Shown: positions 7,953 through 17,561, numbered from the stretch's first letter. The stretch is 64,000 nucleotides of DNA from Bog-473 sp963782415 (GCA_963782415.1 CAWAJT010000007.1:186001-250000); one strand, 5' to 3'. Notes: generated from the sequence alone by a model not told the origin. Numbers and translations are program-made.

Positions 7953-9415
7953 CAGAGGCGCACGAGGTGATCATCGTCGGTGCCGGGTTCTCCGGCATCG
8001 GGATGGCCGCCCGACTCCGTTCCATGGGCATCGAAGACTTCGTCGTCCTCGACCGGGGCAACGACCTGGGTGGAACCTGGCGCGACAACTCGTATCCCGG
8101 TGCCTCGTGCGACGTGCCCTCCAACCTCTACTCGTACTCCTTCGCACTCAATCCGGAGTGGTCCCGTGCGTTTTCTTCGCAGAGCGAGATCTGGGACTAC
8201 ATGCGCGACTGCGTGGATCTCTTCGACGTGGGTCGCTTCCTGCGGTTCAACCACGCCGTGGAAACGGCGCAATGGGACGACGGAGCCAACCATTGGCGGG
8301 TCCGGACCGCCGGCGGGGCGGAGTACTCGGCTCGCGCCCTGGTGTGGGCGACGGGCCCACTGAGCGAGCCGTCCATTCCGGACTTTCCGGGCTTGGAGGA
8401 CTTCCGGGGCAAGGTCTTCCATTCCGCTCGGTGGGAGCACGGCTTCGATCTCGTGGGCAAGCGCGTGTGCGTCGTCGGTACCGGTGCCTCCGCCGTGCAG
8501 TTCGTACCGCAGATCGCTCCGGTCGTCGACCATCTCTACGTCCACCAGCGGACCCCGCCGTTCGTCGTGCCGCGCCGCGACCACGCCGTCTCGGCACTCC
8601 GCAAACTGGCCTATCGAAGGCTCCCGTTCCTCCAGCGCCTCTCGCGGCTGCGGACATACCTGGTCTTCGAGCTCCTGTTGCACGTTTTCGTCGGCAACGG
8701 GGACCGGCGCAAGGCGGCCGTTCGCAAAACGGCGCTCGACCATTTGGCCAAGCAGGTGTCCGACGAGGCGCTGCGCCAGGCACTCACCCCCGACTACGAG
8801 CCGGGGTGCAAGCGACTCCTCCTCTCCGACGACTTCTACCCTGCGCTGATGCGACCCAACGTCGAGGTCGTGGAATCGCCGGTGGCCTCGTTCACCGCGC
8901 ACGAGGTGGTCGGCCAGGACGGCATCGCTCGACCCGTCGACGTGGTGATCATGGGCACCGGCTTCGAGGCTGCCGAGCCGCCCTATGCCGATCACATCGT
9001 CGGCCGGGACGGCGTGCGCCTCTCCGAGGTCTGGAAGACGAACGGCGTCGAGGCCTATGCCGGGTCGACCGTGGCGGGATTCCCCAATCTCTTTCTCATG
9101 ATCGGGCCCAACTCGACGCTGGCTCACAACTCGATGATCTACATGATCGAGTCGCACATCAACTACGTCGCCGGTGCGCTGTCCTTCCTGCGCCGACCAG
9201 GCGTGCACGCCGTGGAGGTCAAACCTGGCGTGCAGCATCGTTACAACGAGCGCTTGCAGGCGCGGCTCGCCCATTCGGTCTGGGTTGAAGGCGGCTGCGC
9301 GAGCTGGTACCTCGACCACCGGGGCCGCAACACGACGCTGTGGCCGGACCACACGTGGAAGTTCCGGCGGCTGACCCGGCGCTTTCACCCCGGCGAGTAC
9401 ACCGTCCACGCGTAA
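7949..9415 (+). CDS. Flavin-containing / Baeyer-Villiger-type monooxygenase
   Basis: A 488-residue NAD(P)H- and FAD-dependent monooxygenase. The start GTG 7949 overlaps the previous stop (GTGA) and places GAGFSGIG (FAD Rossmann motif) at residue 11. The family fingerprint F-x-G-x3-H-x3-W is present as FRGKVFHSARW (about 152-162) but is followed by Glu where Pro or Asp is usual. A second nucleotide motif GTGASA follows near 177. Such enzymes insert oxygen next to ketones or hydroxylate; the fingerprint favours Baeyer-Villiger chemistry. Translational coupling to the dehalogenase suggests one pathway. Its last 31 bases overlap the convergent permease gene. Confidence 0.87.
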   Translation: MTEAHEVIIVGAGFSGIGMAARLRSMGIEDFVVLDRGNDLGGTWRDNSYPGASCDVPSNLYSYSFALNPEWSRAFSSQSEIWDYMRDCVDLFDVGRFLRFNHAVETAQWDDGANHWRVRTAGGAEYSARALVWATGPLSEPSIPDFPGLEDFRGKVFHSARWEHGFDLVGKRVCVVGTGASAVQFVPQIAPVVDHLYVHQRTPPFVVPRRDHAVSALRKLAYRRLPFLQRLSRLRTYLVFELLLHVFVGNGDRRKAAVRKTALDHLAKQVSDEALRQALTPDYEPGCKRLLLSDDFYPALMRPNVEVVESPVASFTAHEVVGQDGIARPVDVVIMGTGFEAAEPPYADHIVGRDGVRLSEVWKTNGVEAYAGSTVAGFPNLFLMIGPNSTLAHNSMIYMIESHINYVAGALSFLRRPGVHAVEVKPGVQHRYNERLQARLAHSVWVEGGCASWYLDHRGRNTTLWPDHTWKFRRLTRRFHPGEYTVHA

Positions 9416-10428
9416 GCCCGCAACGCGAGCGCGCAGAGCACGACGGCGAAGAGGGCCAGCGCGCCGATTTCTGGGAGCACCGCGAGCAGGCCGTCATGGT
9501 CGTAAATCAGCTTGACGAACGCGTCCATGGCCCACGCCTGCGGCACCACGTGGCCCACGCCCCGGACCACCGGGCCCACCACGTCGAGCGGGTACATGCA
9601 CCCACCCAGGAGCCCGCACACAATGCCGAGGACGACGGCCAGGGAGATCGCCTGTTCCTCGGTGCGCGAGCGCATACTCACCAGAGCGGCGGCTCCGGCG
9701 TACGCCAGGGAGAGCACGGCGAGGACGAGGAACACACCGAAGGGGTCGCCCCAGTGCACGCCGAATATCAGGCGGCCGACCACCAAGAGCCCGACGCACT
9801 GCGCCGCCGCCACACACAGGCTGGTGGCGATCAGTGCCGCCACGACCGACCGACGGCGCACCGGTGCCGCCGCGAGCCGTTGCATCAGGCCGAGGCGACG
9901 GGATTCCACGACGCCCGAGGACAACAGGAGCACCGTGATGCCGAGGAAGAGGACGAGGTCGGCGGGCGCGACGTAGGAGAACGGGCTCAGCGCCGCAGGG
10001 ACGTCAGTGTGGGCGAGCGTGACGTCGGTCACGGTGGTGTGCGTGCCTTCGGCCGCGATGAGGTCGAGCAGCGCGACCACGTCTGTCCGCGCCTGCACCG
10101 CGCTCGTCGAGGCCGACTCGCTGACGAAGTCGACCCGTTGCGTCCCCGGAGCCGCCGGCAGCCCGATCAGTCCCGCCACGACACGTCCCCGCAGAATGTC
10201 GTCGCCCAATTGGGCCCGGTTGGGCTCCATGCGCACTTTGATGGCGCCGGTGCTGGCCACCAGGTGGACGAGGCGGGCCGAGGGGTGCACCAATCCGACG
10301 GGTTCCTTGGGGCTTCCTGCCAGAAGGCCGGTGACGAGGATGAAGAGAATCGGGAAGACCGTGGCTATGAAGAGGTAGCGGCGGTCTCCCACGGCGCGGC
10401 GCAGGTTGACCCGGATGATCGGGATCAT
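9385..10428 (-). CDS. ABC-2 type transporter permease (second of a pair)
   Basis: A 347-residue membrane protein. The N-terminal span (YLFIATVFPILFILVTGLLA) is followed by a roughly 130-residue extracytoplasmic loop and then five hydrophobic segments, the layout of ABC-2 (YhgE/DrrB-like) export permeases. Start ATG 10428 overlaps the stop of permease 1 as ATGA, so the two are translated together and likely form a heterodimer. No ATPase gene adjoins. A single long frame joins the pair only because permease 1 is frameshifted, so a natural fusion is not supported. Confidence 0.8.
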   Translation of the reverse strand: MIPIIRVNLRRAVGDRRYLFIATVFPILFILVTGLLAGSPKEPVGLVHPSARLVHLVASTGAIKVRMEPNRAQLGDDILRGRVVAGLIGLPAAPGTQRVDFVSESASTSAVQARTDVVALLDLIAAEGTHTTVTDVTLAHTDVPAALSPFSYVAPADLVLFLGITVLLLSSGVVESRRLGLMQRLAAAPVRRRSVVAALIATSLCVAAAQCVGLLVVGRLIFGVHWGDPFGVFLVLAVLSLAYAGAAALVSMRSRTEEQAISLAVVLGIVCGLLGGCMYPLDVVGPVVRGVGHVVPQAWAMDAFVKLIYDHDGLLAVLPEIGALALFAVVLCALALRAYAWTVYSPG

Positions 10429-11514
10429 GGGGTCACCATGCGGCGGACCCTGACCATGGCCAGCGACCCGGTCACCAGTGCGATCAGGCAGAGAACGACG
10501 AAGGGGCCGATCACCGACGACGCCGGGTCGCGCAGCAGGGCGAGGCGGCCGAAGCCGACCAGGGCCCAGCCGTTCGGCGTCCCGAGGCTGAGCACCTGGA
10601 ACGCTTCGGGGAGCGCGCCCGGGGGGAGCAGATTCCCCCCGAGGAGAGCCAGGACGAGCCCGACCACGAGTGAGGCGGCGAAGGCCTCCTGCGGGGTCCA
10701 GCGCGAATGACGTCAGGAAGGCGCCGAGACCGCACATGGCCGCGGTGGCGCCGACGCACACCAAGAGGACGCCGAGTGGGTCTCCCCAGCTGGCGTGGAA
10801 GGCGGCCGCTGTGACGCCCCACACGATCAAAATGGAGGCGAGACCGGTGACGGCGATGGCCAGTAGCTTCCCCCACACGATCGCGCCGGGTCGGATCGGC
10901 AATGCGGCCAGCCGCGCCAGCGTTCCCGTGGACCGCTCCATCAGGAGCGAGCGCATACCGAGGCCACTGCCGATGAAGAGGAACACGACCGCGATGGAGG
11001 GCGCGAAGTAGTCGAGCACGGCCTTGCCGCCGTTGCCCAGCGTGCTGGCCGAAACGGACAGCGGCACGTCATTGGTGGCCGTGCCGGGTTCGATGCGGCC
11101 GGCGTAGAGCCGGCTGGCCAGGCCCGCCGCCAGCGACTCGGCATCCTCCTGGCCGATCAGGGCATTGGCCCGATCCACGACGTCGAACCCGGGCGAGGGT
11201 GTGGCACCGGGAGCCACCATCGGGATGAGGAGGTGCGACAGGTTCGCTTGGCTGCGCCGGAGGACCACGCCGGCGGCCAAGGTGCCGTCAGCCACTTCGC
11301 GGTGCACCGCTGCAGGACCCGGCACGCGCCGGACGACGACGTTCGACGGAAGGTGGCTGGCCTGCACCGCGGCGCGCACCAGCGCCGGCGACGCTCCGGA
11401 CACGCCGATCGGGAGCATGCCGGACGAGGTGTTGCCGGCGAAGGCAAAGCCGAGGATGGCGGCGATGGCGAGCGGCGCGACCAGGCAGGTGATGACGGCG
11501 GAGCGGTCGCGCAC
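10425..11514 (-). pseudogene. ABC-2 type transporter permease (first of a pair), frameshifted
   Basis: From GTG 11514 the product shows an N-terminal span (VAPLAIAAILGFAFAGN), a large external loop and later spans, but the frame breaks near 10690-10705. The remaining 80-odd residues, including two more spans (GPFVVLCLIALVTGSLAM), continue in the neighbouring frame to the stop at 10425. Removing one base at the break reconnects the segments in a family-like way (T-P-Q-E-A-F-A-A-S). Upstream of 11514 the frame stays open with a typical permease leader (TALVITLNELRRR) but no ATG/GTG/TTG, so the true start may also be damaged or be a CTG. Together with the missing ATPase this looks like a decaying locus or an indel-rich assembly. 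Confidence 0.7.
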
Positions 11515-11594
11515 CCGCCGCCGTAATTCGTTGAGGGTGATGACGAGTGCGGTCAGGCGCCGTGCTCCTGGTGCTGGCTCGTTGTCCCCACCGG

Positions 11595-12075
11595 AAGAAA
11601 CTAGCGTCGTCCCACCTCATGGCGCTGTCGTCGGGAGGACGGGTCGGGGGCGAACCGAAGCCATCGACGACGGCTGGGGCGAGATCGAGACGGTGATCCG
11701 CTTCGATGCAGCACAATTTGGGACCCGAGGCCGTCGCCCGGCTCACGGCGACCTCTCATCTGGTGGTGTTCCAGTTTCATCTGGCCGACCTGGCCGACCG
11801 GCCGACCGGCCGACCTGCAGTCGGTGCTCGCCGTCCCCGCAGAAATCCGGACTGGCCGAAGGTGGGGATGTCCGCCCAGAGGGCCAAAATGCGCCCAACC
11901 GCCTCGGCGCGTCCACCTGCCGCCTGACCGCCCTCGACGGCTTGGTGCTGCTGGAGCGTGGGCTCGATGCCATCGACTCGTCGCGTGCTCGACGTCAAGC
12001 CATGCTTGGCCGAATTCGAGCCGCGCTCCGACGACGTCCGATGGCCGGCGCGGTGGCCCGAGTTGATGGCTGGCC
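11595..12075 (+). pseudogene. TrmO/TsaA-family (UPF0066) tRNA methyltransferase remnant, three frameshifts
   Basis: No single frame is open, but switching frames yields a collinear TsaA/TrmO-like protein: TEAIDDGWGEIETVIRF (about 11660-11710), GPEAVARL and SHLVVFQFHL (about 11716-11790), NPDWPKVGMSAQRAKMRP (to about 11890), NRLGASTCRLTALDGL (from about 11893), GLDAID, then VLDVKPCLAEFEPR (to about 12030) and ELMAGHDC. These match the conserved blocks of the family that methylates t6A37 in tRNA. Each jump needs one base: an extra G in TTTGGG near 11715, a missing C near 11890, an extra base near 11980. No start codon is evident. The order of blocks is normal, so this is a broken gene, not chance similarity. 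Confidence 0.75.
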
Positions 12076-12138
12076 ACGACTGCCGCGTCGGGCCGCACCC
12101 GCCGGGGCAGAGTGCACCCGGGTGTAGCTTTCCGGGCT

Positions 12139-13782
12139 ATGTCGCAACCGAACGTGCTCGTGATCATGACCGATGAGGAGCGTTACCCGCCCCCGTACGA
12201 GGACGAGGCGATGGCTCGTTTCCGCCGCGAACAACTCGGCGCGCGCCAAGCACTCCGCGACGGCGGACTCGAGTTCCACCGGCACTATGCGGGCTCGACT
12301 GCCTGCCTCCCTAGCCGGACGACGCTGTTCACCGGGCAGTACCCGTCCCTGCACGGCGGGACCAACACCGACGGGCTGGCGAAGAAGAGCGACGACCCTG
12401 CCATGTCCTGGCTCGACCCCAATTCGGTTCCGACGCTCGGCGACTGGTTCCGAGCGGGCGGGTACGAGACGCACTACCGGGGGAAGTGGCATATCTCGCA
12501 CGCCGACCTCCTCATTCCCGGCACGCATGAAGGCCTCATGGCCTGCGATGACGACGGGCGGCCGATTCCGGCCGCCGTCGCCGCCTACAAGGGAGCCGAC
12601 CGCCTCGATCCCTACGGGTTTTCGGGTTGGGTCGGCCGTGAGCCGCACGGAGCGGCCAGGGCCGATTGCGGCGCGGTGCGCGACGGGGTGTTCGCCGAAC
12701 AGGTCATCGACCTCTTCGCCGAGCTTGCCGGGGCTCGTCGCGCCGGCCCATGGCTCGCCGTCGCCTCCTTCGTCAATCCGCACGACATCGCATTCAACGG
12801 GTGGGCTTGGGAGCACCTCCTCGGCTTCGGCCCCGTCGAAGATGACACGCTGCCGGACATTCCCGAAGCGCCCTCGCAGTCGGACTCCTTCGCCGGGCGT
12901 CCCGCCTGCCAGGAGGCGTTCGCCGCGGCGTGGCAGGCCATGCTCTACGAGCAGTCGGCGGACGAGGCCTACCGTCGGCTCTACTACCACCTGCACAAGT
13001 TGGTCGACGCGGCGATCGGCCGGATCGTCGGGGCGCTCGAGGAGTCGGGCATGGCGGACGACACCATGGTGGTGTTCACCTCGGACCACGGCGACCTCGT
13101 CGGCGCGCATGGTGGCCTCATGCAGAAGTGGCACAACGCATACGACGAGGCGATCCGCGTGCCGCTGGTGGTACGGGGCCCTGGCGTGGCGGCGACGCCC
13201 GGCGGGGTGCACATGCCGACCAGCCACGTCGACGTGGTGCCCACGCTGCTCGGACTGGCGGGGATCGACGTCGAACGGGCGGCCGCGCTGGTCGCGATCG
13301 AGCATGACGAGGCGCAGCCGCTGCCCGGCCGCGACCTCAGTCCACTCATCAGGGGTGCCGCCGACGCCGAGTCGCTCGCCGAGCCCCTCTACTTCATGAC
13401 CGAGGACGATCCGGGCCGCGGCCTGAGCGCCCTCAACATCATCACGGGCGCCGCCTACGAGCCGGTGCCCTTTCCGTCGCACGTCGAGTCGGTGATCACC
13501 TCGTTGCCGACCGGTGCCGGCGGCGAGGCGGAACTCTGGAAGCTCAACCACTACTACGAGCGTTTGCCCGCGTTTGACGAGGAGCATGGCCTGCCGGTGA
13601 ACCCGTTCGCGCCGCCGCCGGCGGAGGACGGGTGGGAATTGCACAACCTGACGGCCGATCCTGAAGAGCGCCAGAACCAGGCCGCGACAGCGCCCGATGT
13701 CGTGCGCGACCTCCACGTGGTGCTCGACGCGCAGCGCGAGGCCAAGCGCCGTCTGCCCCAGCTACGGAACCAGCCGGCCTGA
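12139..13782 (+). CDS. Type I sulfatase (alkaline-phosphatase superfamily)
   Basis: A 547-residue cytosolic hydrolase; the start ATG 12139 puts NVLVIMTDEE, the first metal-binding strand, at residue 5. The formylglycine motif is A-C-L-P-S-R-T-T-L-F-T-G with the Cys at residue 56. A second metal site appears at VVFTSDHGDLVGAHG. The Cys form needs a formylglycine-generating enzyme, not seen here. There is no signal peptide, so the substrate is probably an intracellular sulfate or phosphonate ester. The next gene, also a sulfatase, starts 59 bp downstream in the same direction. Confidence 0.88.
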   Translation: MSQPNVLVIMTDEERYPPPYEDEAMARFRREQLGARQALRDGGLEFHRHYAGSTACLPSRTTLFTGQYPSLHGGTNTDGLAKKSDDPAMSWLDPNSVPTLGDWFRAGGYETHYRGKWHISHADLLIPGTHEGLMACDDDGRPIPAAVAAYKGADRLDPYGFSGWVGREPHGAARADCGAVRDGVFAEQVIDLFAELAGARRAGPWLAVASFVNPHDIAFNGWAWEHLLGFGPVEDDTLPDIPEAPSQSDSFAGRPACQEAFAAAWQAMLYEQSADEAYRRLYYHLHKLVDAAIGRIVGALEESGMADDTMVVFTSDHGDLVGAHGGLMQKWHNAYDEAIRVPLVVRGPGVAATPGGVHMPTSHVDVVPTLLGLAGIDVERAAALVAIEHDEAQPLPGRDLSPLIRGAADAESLAEPLYFMTEDDPGRGLSALNIITGAAYEPVPFPSHVESVITSLPTGAGGEAELWKLNHYYERLPAFDEEHGLPVNPFAPPPAEDGWELHNLTADPEERQNQAATAPDVVRDLHVVLDAQREAKRRLPQLRNQPA

Positions 13783-13841
13783 CGTCCACACCGGTGGACG
13801 TGCCATGCTCTCGCCGACGGCGAGAGACGGAGGTTGGGCCC

Positions 13842-16141
13842 GTGGCACCAGTGCAGTTCGGGGGCAAGATAGGAGACGACTGGCGCGACTCGGAGCCGTG
13901 GTGGCCCCCCGTGCCCACCCCGCCCGAGGGCGCGCCCAACGTGGTGCTCATCGTCCTCGACGACGTGGGCTTCGCCCAGCTCGGGTGTTACGGCTCCGAC
14001 ATCGAGACCCCCGTCATCGACGGCCTGGCCGCCGGGGGAATCCGGTTGACCAACTTCCACACCACGGCCCTGTGCTCGCCCACCCGGGCCTGCCTCCTCA
14101 CGGGGAGGAACCACCACCGCAGCGGGATGGGCCGCGTGGCCGACCTGGCCACGGGGTTCCCGGGGTACTGGGGCCGCCCCCCGCGTGAGAACGGGTTCCT
14201 CTCCGAGATCCTGCGCGCCAACGGCTACGCCACCTACGCGGTGGGGAAGTGGCACCTCACCCCCGAGGGCGAGACCAACATGGCCCACTCGCGGGCGACG
14301 TGGCCGCTCGGCCGCGGCTTCGACCGCTGGTACGGCTTCCACGGTGGCGAGACACACCAGTTCGTCCCGGCGCTGTACCACGACAACCACGCCGTGCGTC
14401 CCCCCTCGACGCTCGAGGACGGGTACCACCTCAGCGCCGACCTGGCCGACCGGGCGATCGAGTTCCTCGGCGACCTCCGTGCCGTCGACGACGAGCTGCC
14501 CTTCTTCTTGTACCTCGCCACGGGGGCATGCCACTCGCCGCACCATGCGCCGGCGGAGTGGATCGCCCACTACAAGGGCCGCTTCGCGCAGGGGTGGGAC
14601 CGCTGGCGCGAGCAGACGTTCGCGCGCCAGCTGGCCGAGGGCATCGTCCCCTCCGGCACCGTGCTCTCGCCGCGCCCGTCGTGGGTGCCGAGCTGGGACA
14701 GCCTCGGAGGAGAGGAACAGGCGCTCGCCGAACGCTTCATGGAGTGCTTCGCCGCCTTCCTCTCCTACACCGACCAGCAGATCGGGCGGGTGGTCGACTT
14801 CATCGACGAGGTGGGTGCCACCGACGATACGGTCATCATGGTTGTGTCCGACAACGGCGCCAGCTCGGAGGGAGGTCGGGAGGGCACCATCAACGAGGGC
14901 CGCCTCTCCAACTTCGAGGGTGCGGGCGTCGACGAGATGTACCGGCGGATTGACGAGATCGGGGGTCCGCTGAGCCACAACAACTACCCGTGGGGCTGGA
15001 CGATGGCCGGCAACACGCCTTTCAAGCGCTGGAAGCGCGAGGTCCACGAGGGCGGCGTCGCCGACCCGTGCATCGTGCGCCTTCCTGCCGGGCGTGGCGG
15101 GGTCGTCGGCCTGCGTGGGCAGTACGCCCATGCCATCGACGTGCTGCCGACGGTGCTCGAACTGGTCGGCATCACGGCGCCCGAGGAGATCGACGGGGTG
15201 GTGCAGTCCCACCTCGACGGCACCAGCTTTGCTTACCTCCTGGGGGACGACGGCAGCACGGTCGCCGGGCGTCACCGTACGCAGCACTTCGAGATGCTCG
15301 GTTCGCGCGCGCTATCTACCACGACGGCTGGAAGGCGGTGACGTACCATCCGGTGGGCCCGATCTATGGCGACGGGCTGCGCAGCAACGCGCCGTTCGAC
15401 GACGACGTGTGGGAGCTCTATCACGTCGCGGAGGACATTTCGGAGGCGCACGACCGGGCCGCCGAGTTCCCCGAGAAGGTGGCCGAGCTGGTTGCGCTGT
15501 GGTGGGACGAGGCGCGCCGCAACGACGTGCTGCCCTTGGACAACCGCGTGCTCGATGCGATGGTGCACAAGCACGACCGCCTGCGCCCGCAGGCCACGTA
15601 CCGCTATTTCCAAGGTGGCGCGCCCGTGCCCGAGTGGGTGGCCGTCGACGTCCGCCAGCGGTCCCACCGCATCGACGTCGACGTCGACGTGCCGGGGGAC
15701 GCCACGCCCGATGGCACCTTGCTCGCTCTCGGCTGCGCGCTCGGTGGATGGTCGCTGCACGTGCACGGGGGACGCCTGCGCTACGTCCACAACCTGCACG
15801 GCCAACGTCTCTACACGGTCGCCGCCGACCGCGCCATGGGCCCCGGCCGGCACACGCTCGAGTTCCGGTTCGAATGGGACGAGTTGCTCGGGGGCACCGC
15901 CACCCTCGTCCAGGACGGCGACATCGTGGGAACCGGCAAGGTCGAGCGCTTCACGCCCGTCGCCTTCAACGAGGTGATGATCGGCCTGACCTGTGGCTAC
16001 GAGTGGGGCCCTTCCGTCGGCGGCGACTACGTGGCGCCGTTCGCCTTCAACGGCACCGTCGTGCGCGCCGAAGTGTCGGCCACGGGGCCAGTCGTGCGCG
16101 ATCCCGTGGCCGAGGTCGCAGCCATCCTGGCCGCCCAGTGA
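13842..16141 (+). pseudogene. Arylsulfatase (AtsA-like), split by a GC dinucleotide insertion
   Basis: Starting at GTG 13842 the product has the large arylsulfatase architecture: NVVLIVLDDVGF, the formylglycine motif L-C-S-P-T-R-A-C-L-L-T-G with Cys78, GKWHL, and VVSDNGAS. The frame ends early at 15341, while the rest of the family sequence (IYHDGWKAVTYHP onward, including the C-terminal beta-sandwich) continues two bases out of phase to 16141. The break sits in an alternating CG run at 15304-15312; deleting one GC gives G-S-R-A-I-Y-H-D-G-W, the usual sequence. Corrected length is about 766 codons, normal for the family. It may be a slippage mutation or a sequencing artefact. Confidence 0.85.
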
Positions 16142-16154
16142 GCGACGTGGCACA

Positions 16155-16178
16155 CGTCCTCACCATGTCGTGAGGATG
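16155..16178. terminator. Hairpin between convergent genes, possible bidirectional terminator
   Basis: Perfect 7-bp arms TCCTCAC and GTGAGGA flank a 6-base loop (CATGTC); the stem extends to 9 bp with a G-U and a C-G pair. It lies in the 50-bp gap between the arylsulfatase (+) and the DsbA-like gene (-). There is no U-tract, as is frequent in high-G+C actinomycetes, so intrinsic termination is only a suggestion. Confidence 0.4.
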
Positions 16179-16191
16179 GCGTCGGGGCCGG

Positions 16192-16815
16192 CTACTCGAA
16201 GCTCGGGCGGCGGTCCCGAGTGCGCTTGAGCTCGAAGAAGCCGTCGGTGGCCGTGCAGAGCAGCACGCCGTCCCAGAGCTTTCCGGCCGCTTCGCCCTTG
16301 GGGGCCGGGGTGACCACAGGGCCGAAGATGGCCGTCCCGTTGTAGTGGATCACGGGGGTGCCCACGTCCTCGCCGACGGCGTCCATCCCCGCGTGGTGCG
16401 ATGCGCTGAGCGCCTCGTCGAAATCCTCGGAGGTGGCCGCGTCGGCCAGGGAGGCCGGCAGCCCCAGTTCGGCCAGTGCCTCGGCGACGACGACCTCGCC
16501 CTCGCCGTCAGCCAGGCCGCGCTTCTGCAGGTGGATGCGATTGCCCAGCGCCGTATAGAGCGGACCGAGGATCTGGCGGCCCTTCATCTGCTCCGCCGCG
16601 ATGCACACCCGGACCGGTCCCTTGGCCAGGGCCAGGCGCGCCTTGTACTCGTCGGAGAGCTCGGACCGCCCCTCGTTGAGGATGGCCAGCGACATGACAT
16701 GCCACTCGACGTGGATGTCGCGCACCTCCTCGACCTCGAGCATCCAGCGCGAGGTGATCCAGGCCCACGGGCACAGGGGATCGAACCAGAAGTCGGCCGT
16801 GTCTCTTTCCGTCAT
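16192..16815 (-). CDS. DsbA-family protein, mycothiol-dependent nitroreductase-like (C-P-W-A active site)
   Basis: A 207-residue thioredoxin-fold protein with the DsbA helical insert. The active-site segment is F-D-P-L-C-P-W-A-W at residues 11-19, like the Rv2466c-type group, but the second Cys of C-P-W-C is Ala, leaving a single thiol. The cis-Pro loop is GTPVIHYNG. A monothiol enzyme of this type could work through mixed disulfides with mycothiol. Start ATG 16815 overlaps the SDR stop (ATGA), making it the last gene of a minus-strand operon. The substrate is unknown. Confidence 0.78.
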   Translation of the reverse strand: MTERDTADFWFDPLCPWAWITSRWMLEVEEVRDIHVEWHVMSLAILNEGRSELSDEYKARLALAKGPVRVCIAAEQMKGRQILGPLYTALGNRIHLQKRGLADGEGEVVVAEALAELGLPASLADAATSEDFDEALSASHHAGMDAVGEDVGTPVIHYNGTAIFGPVVTPAPKGEAAGKLWDGVLLCTATDGFFELKRTRDRRPSFE

Positions 16816-17561
16816 GGGATTCCTCCGTCGACGCGCAGGATGGCGCCCGTCGTGTACGACGACGCGTCGGTGGCGAAGTACAGCGCGGCGCCGACGATCT
16901 CGTCTGGTTCACCCGCACGCAGGAGGGCGTGGTTGGGCATGCCCCGCTCGAGCGTGGCCGGGTCCCAGGCCTTGGCGATGTCGGTCAGGAACGGGCCTGC
17001 CATGATGCAGTTGACACGCACACTCGGACCGAACGCCTTGGCGAACCCCTCGGTCAGCGTGTTCAGGCCCGACTTGGCGGCGTCGTAGGGCAGCATGCCC
17101 GGAGCCGGGCGCAGGGAGCCGGTGCTCGAGACGTTGATGATGGATCCACCATATGGGCTCTCCGCCATGCGCGTGCCGACGAGCGCGGTGAGGCGGAACG
17201 GGCCTTTGAGGTTCACGGCGAGCACCTTGTCCCACAGCTCTTCGGTGACGGAGACGAGGTCGGGGTAGAGCGGCGACATGCCGGCGTTGTTGACCAGCAC
17301 GTCGACGCGGCCGAACTCGTCGTACGCCCGCTCGACGAGAGCCTCGATGTCGTCCCAGTGCCCGATGTGGCAGGCGATGGCGAGGGCGCGGCGCCCCCGG
17401 GCCTCCACGTCGGCCGCCACGGCCTGGCAGGCGTCGAGCTTGCGGCTGGTCACGACGACGTCGGCTCCGGCGTCGGCGAAGGCGAGCGCCATGGAGCGGC
17501 CCAGGCCGCGGCTGCCTCCGGTCACCAGCGCGACCTTGCCGGTCAGCGGGCCGTCCGTCAT
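16812..17561 (-). CDS. SDR-family oxidoreductase
   Basis: A 249-residue classical short-chain dehydrogenase. The cofactor motif is TGGSRGLG at residues 14-21; VNNAGMS, the catalytic Ser in NVSSTGS and the Tyr/Lys pair in P-Y-D-A-A-K-S follow, and the C-terminus ends in LRVDGGIP. The coenzyme loop TSRK favours NADP. Start ATG 17561 overlaps the stop of the M20 gene and its own stop overlaps the next start, both ATGA. The apparent long fusion with the upstream peptidase comes from the frameshift there, not from a real joined protein. Confidence 0.88.
   Translation of the reverse strand: MTDGPLTGKVALVTGGSRGLGRSMALAFADAGADVVVTSRKLDACQAVAADVEARGRRALAIACHIGHWDDIEALVERAYDEFGRVDVLVNNAGMSPLYPDLVSVTEELWDKVLAVNLKGPFRLTALVGTRMAESPYGGSIINVSSTGSLRPAPGMLPYDAAKSGLNTLTEGFAKAFGPSVRVNCIMAGPFLTDIAKAWDPATLERGMPNHALLRAGEPDEIVGAALYFATDASSYTTGAILRVDGGIP

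Noticed and set aside
9385..11514. A 709-codon fused ABC permease
   Set aside because: The join is an Arg/Pro-rich segment read out of frame; the true C-terminus of permease 1 and the ATG of permease 2 are visible.
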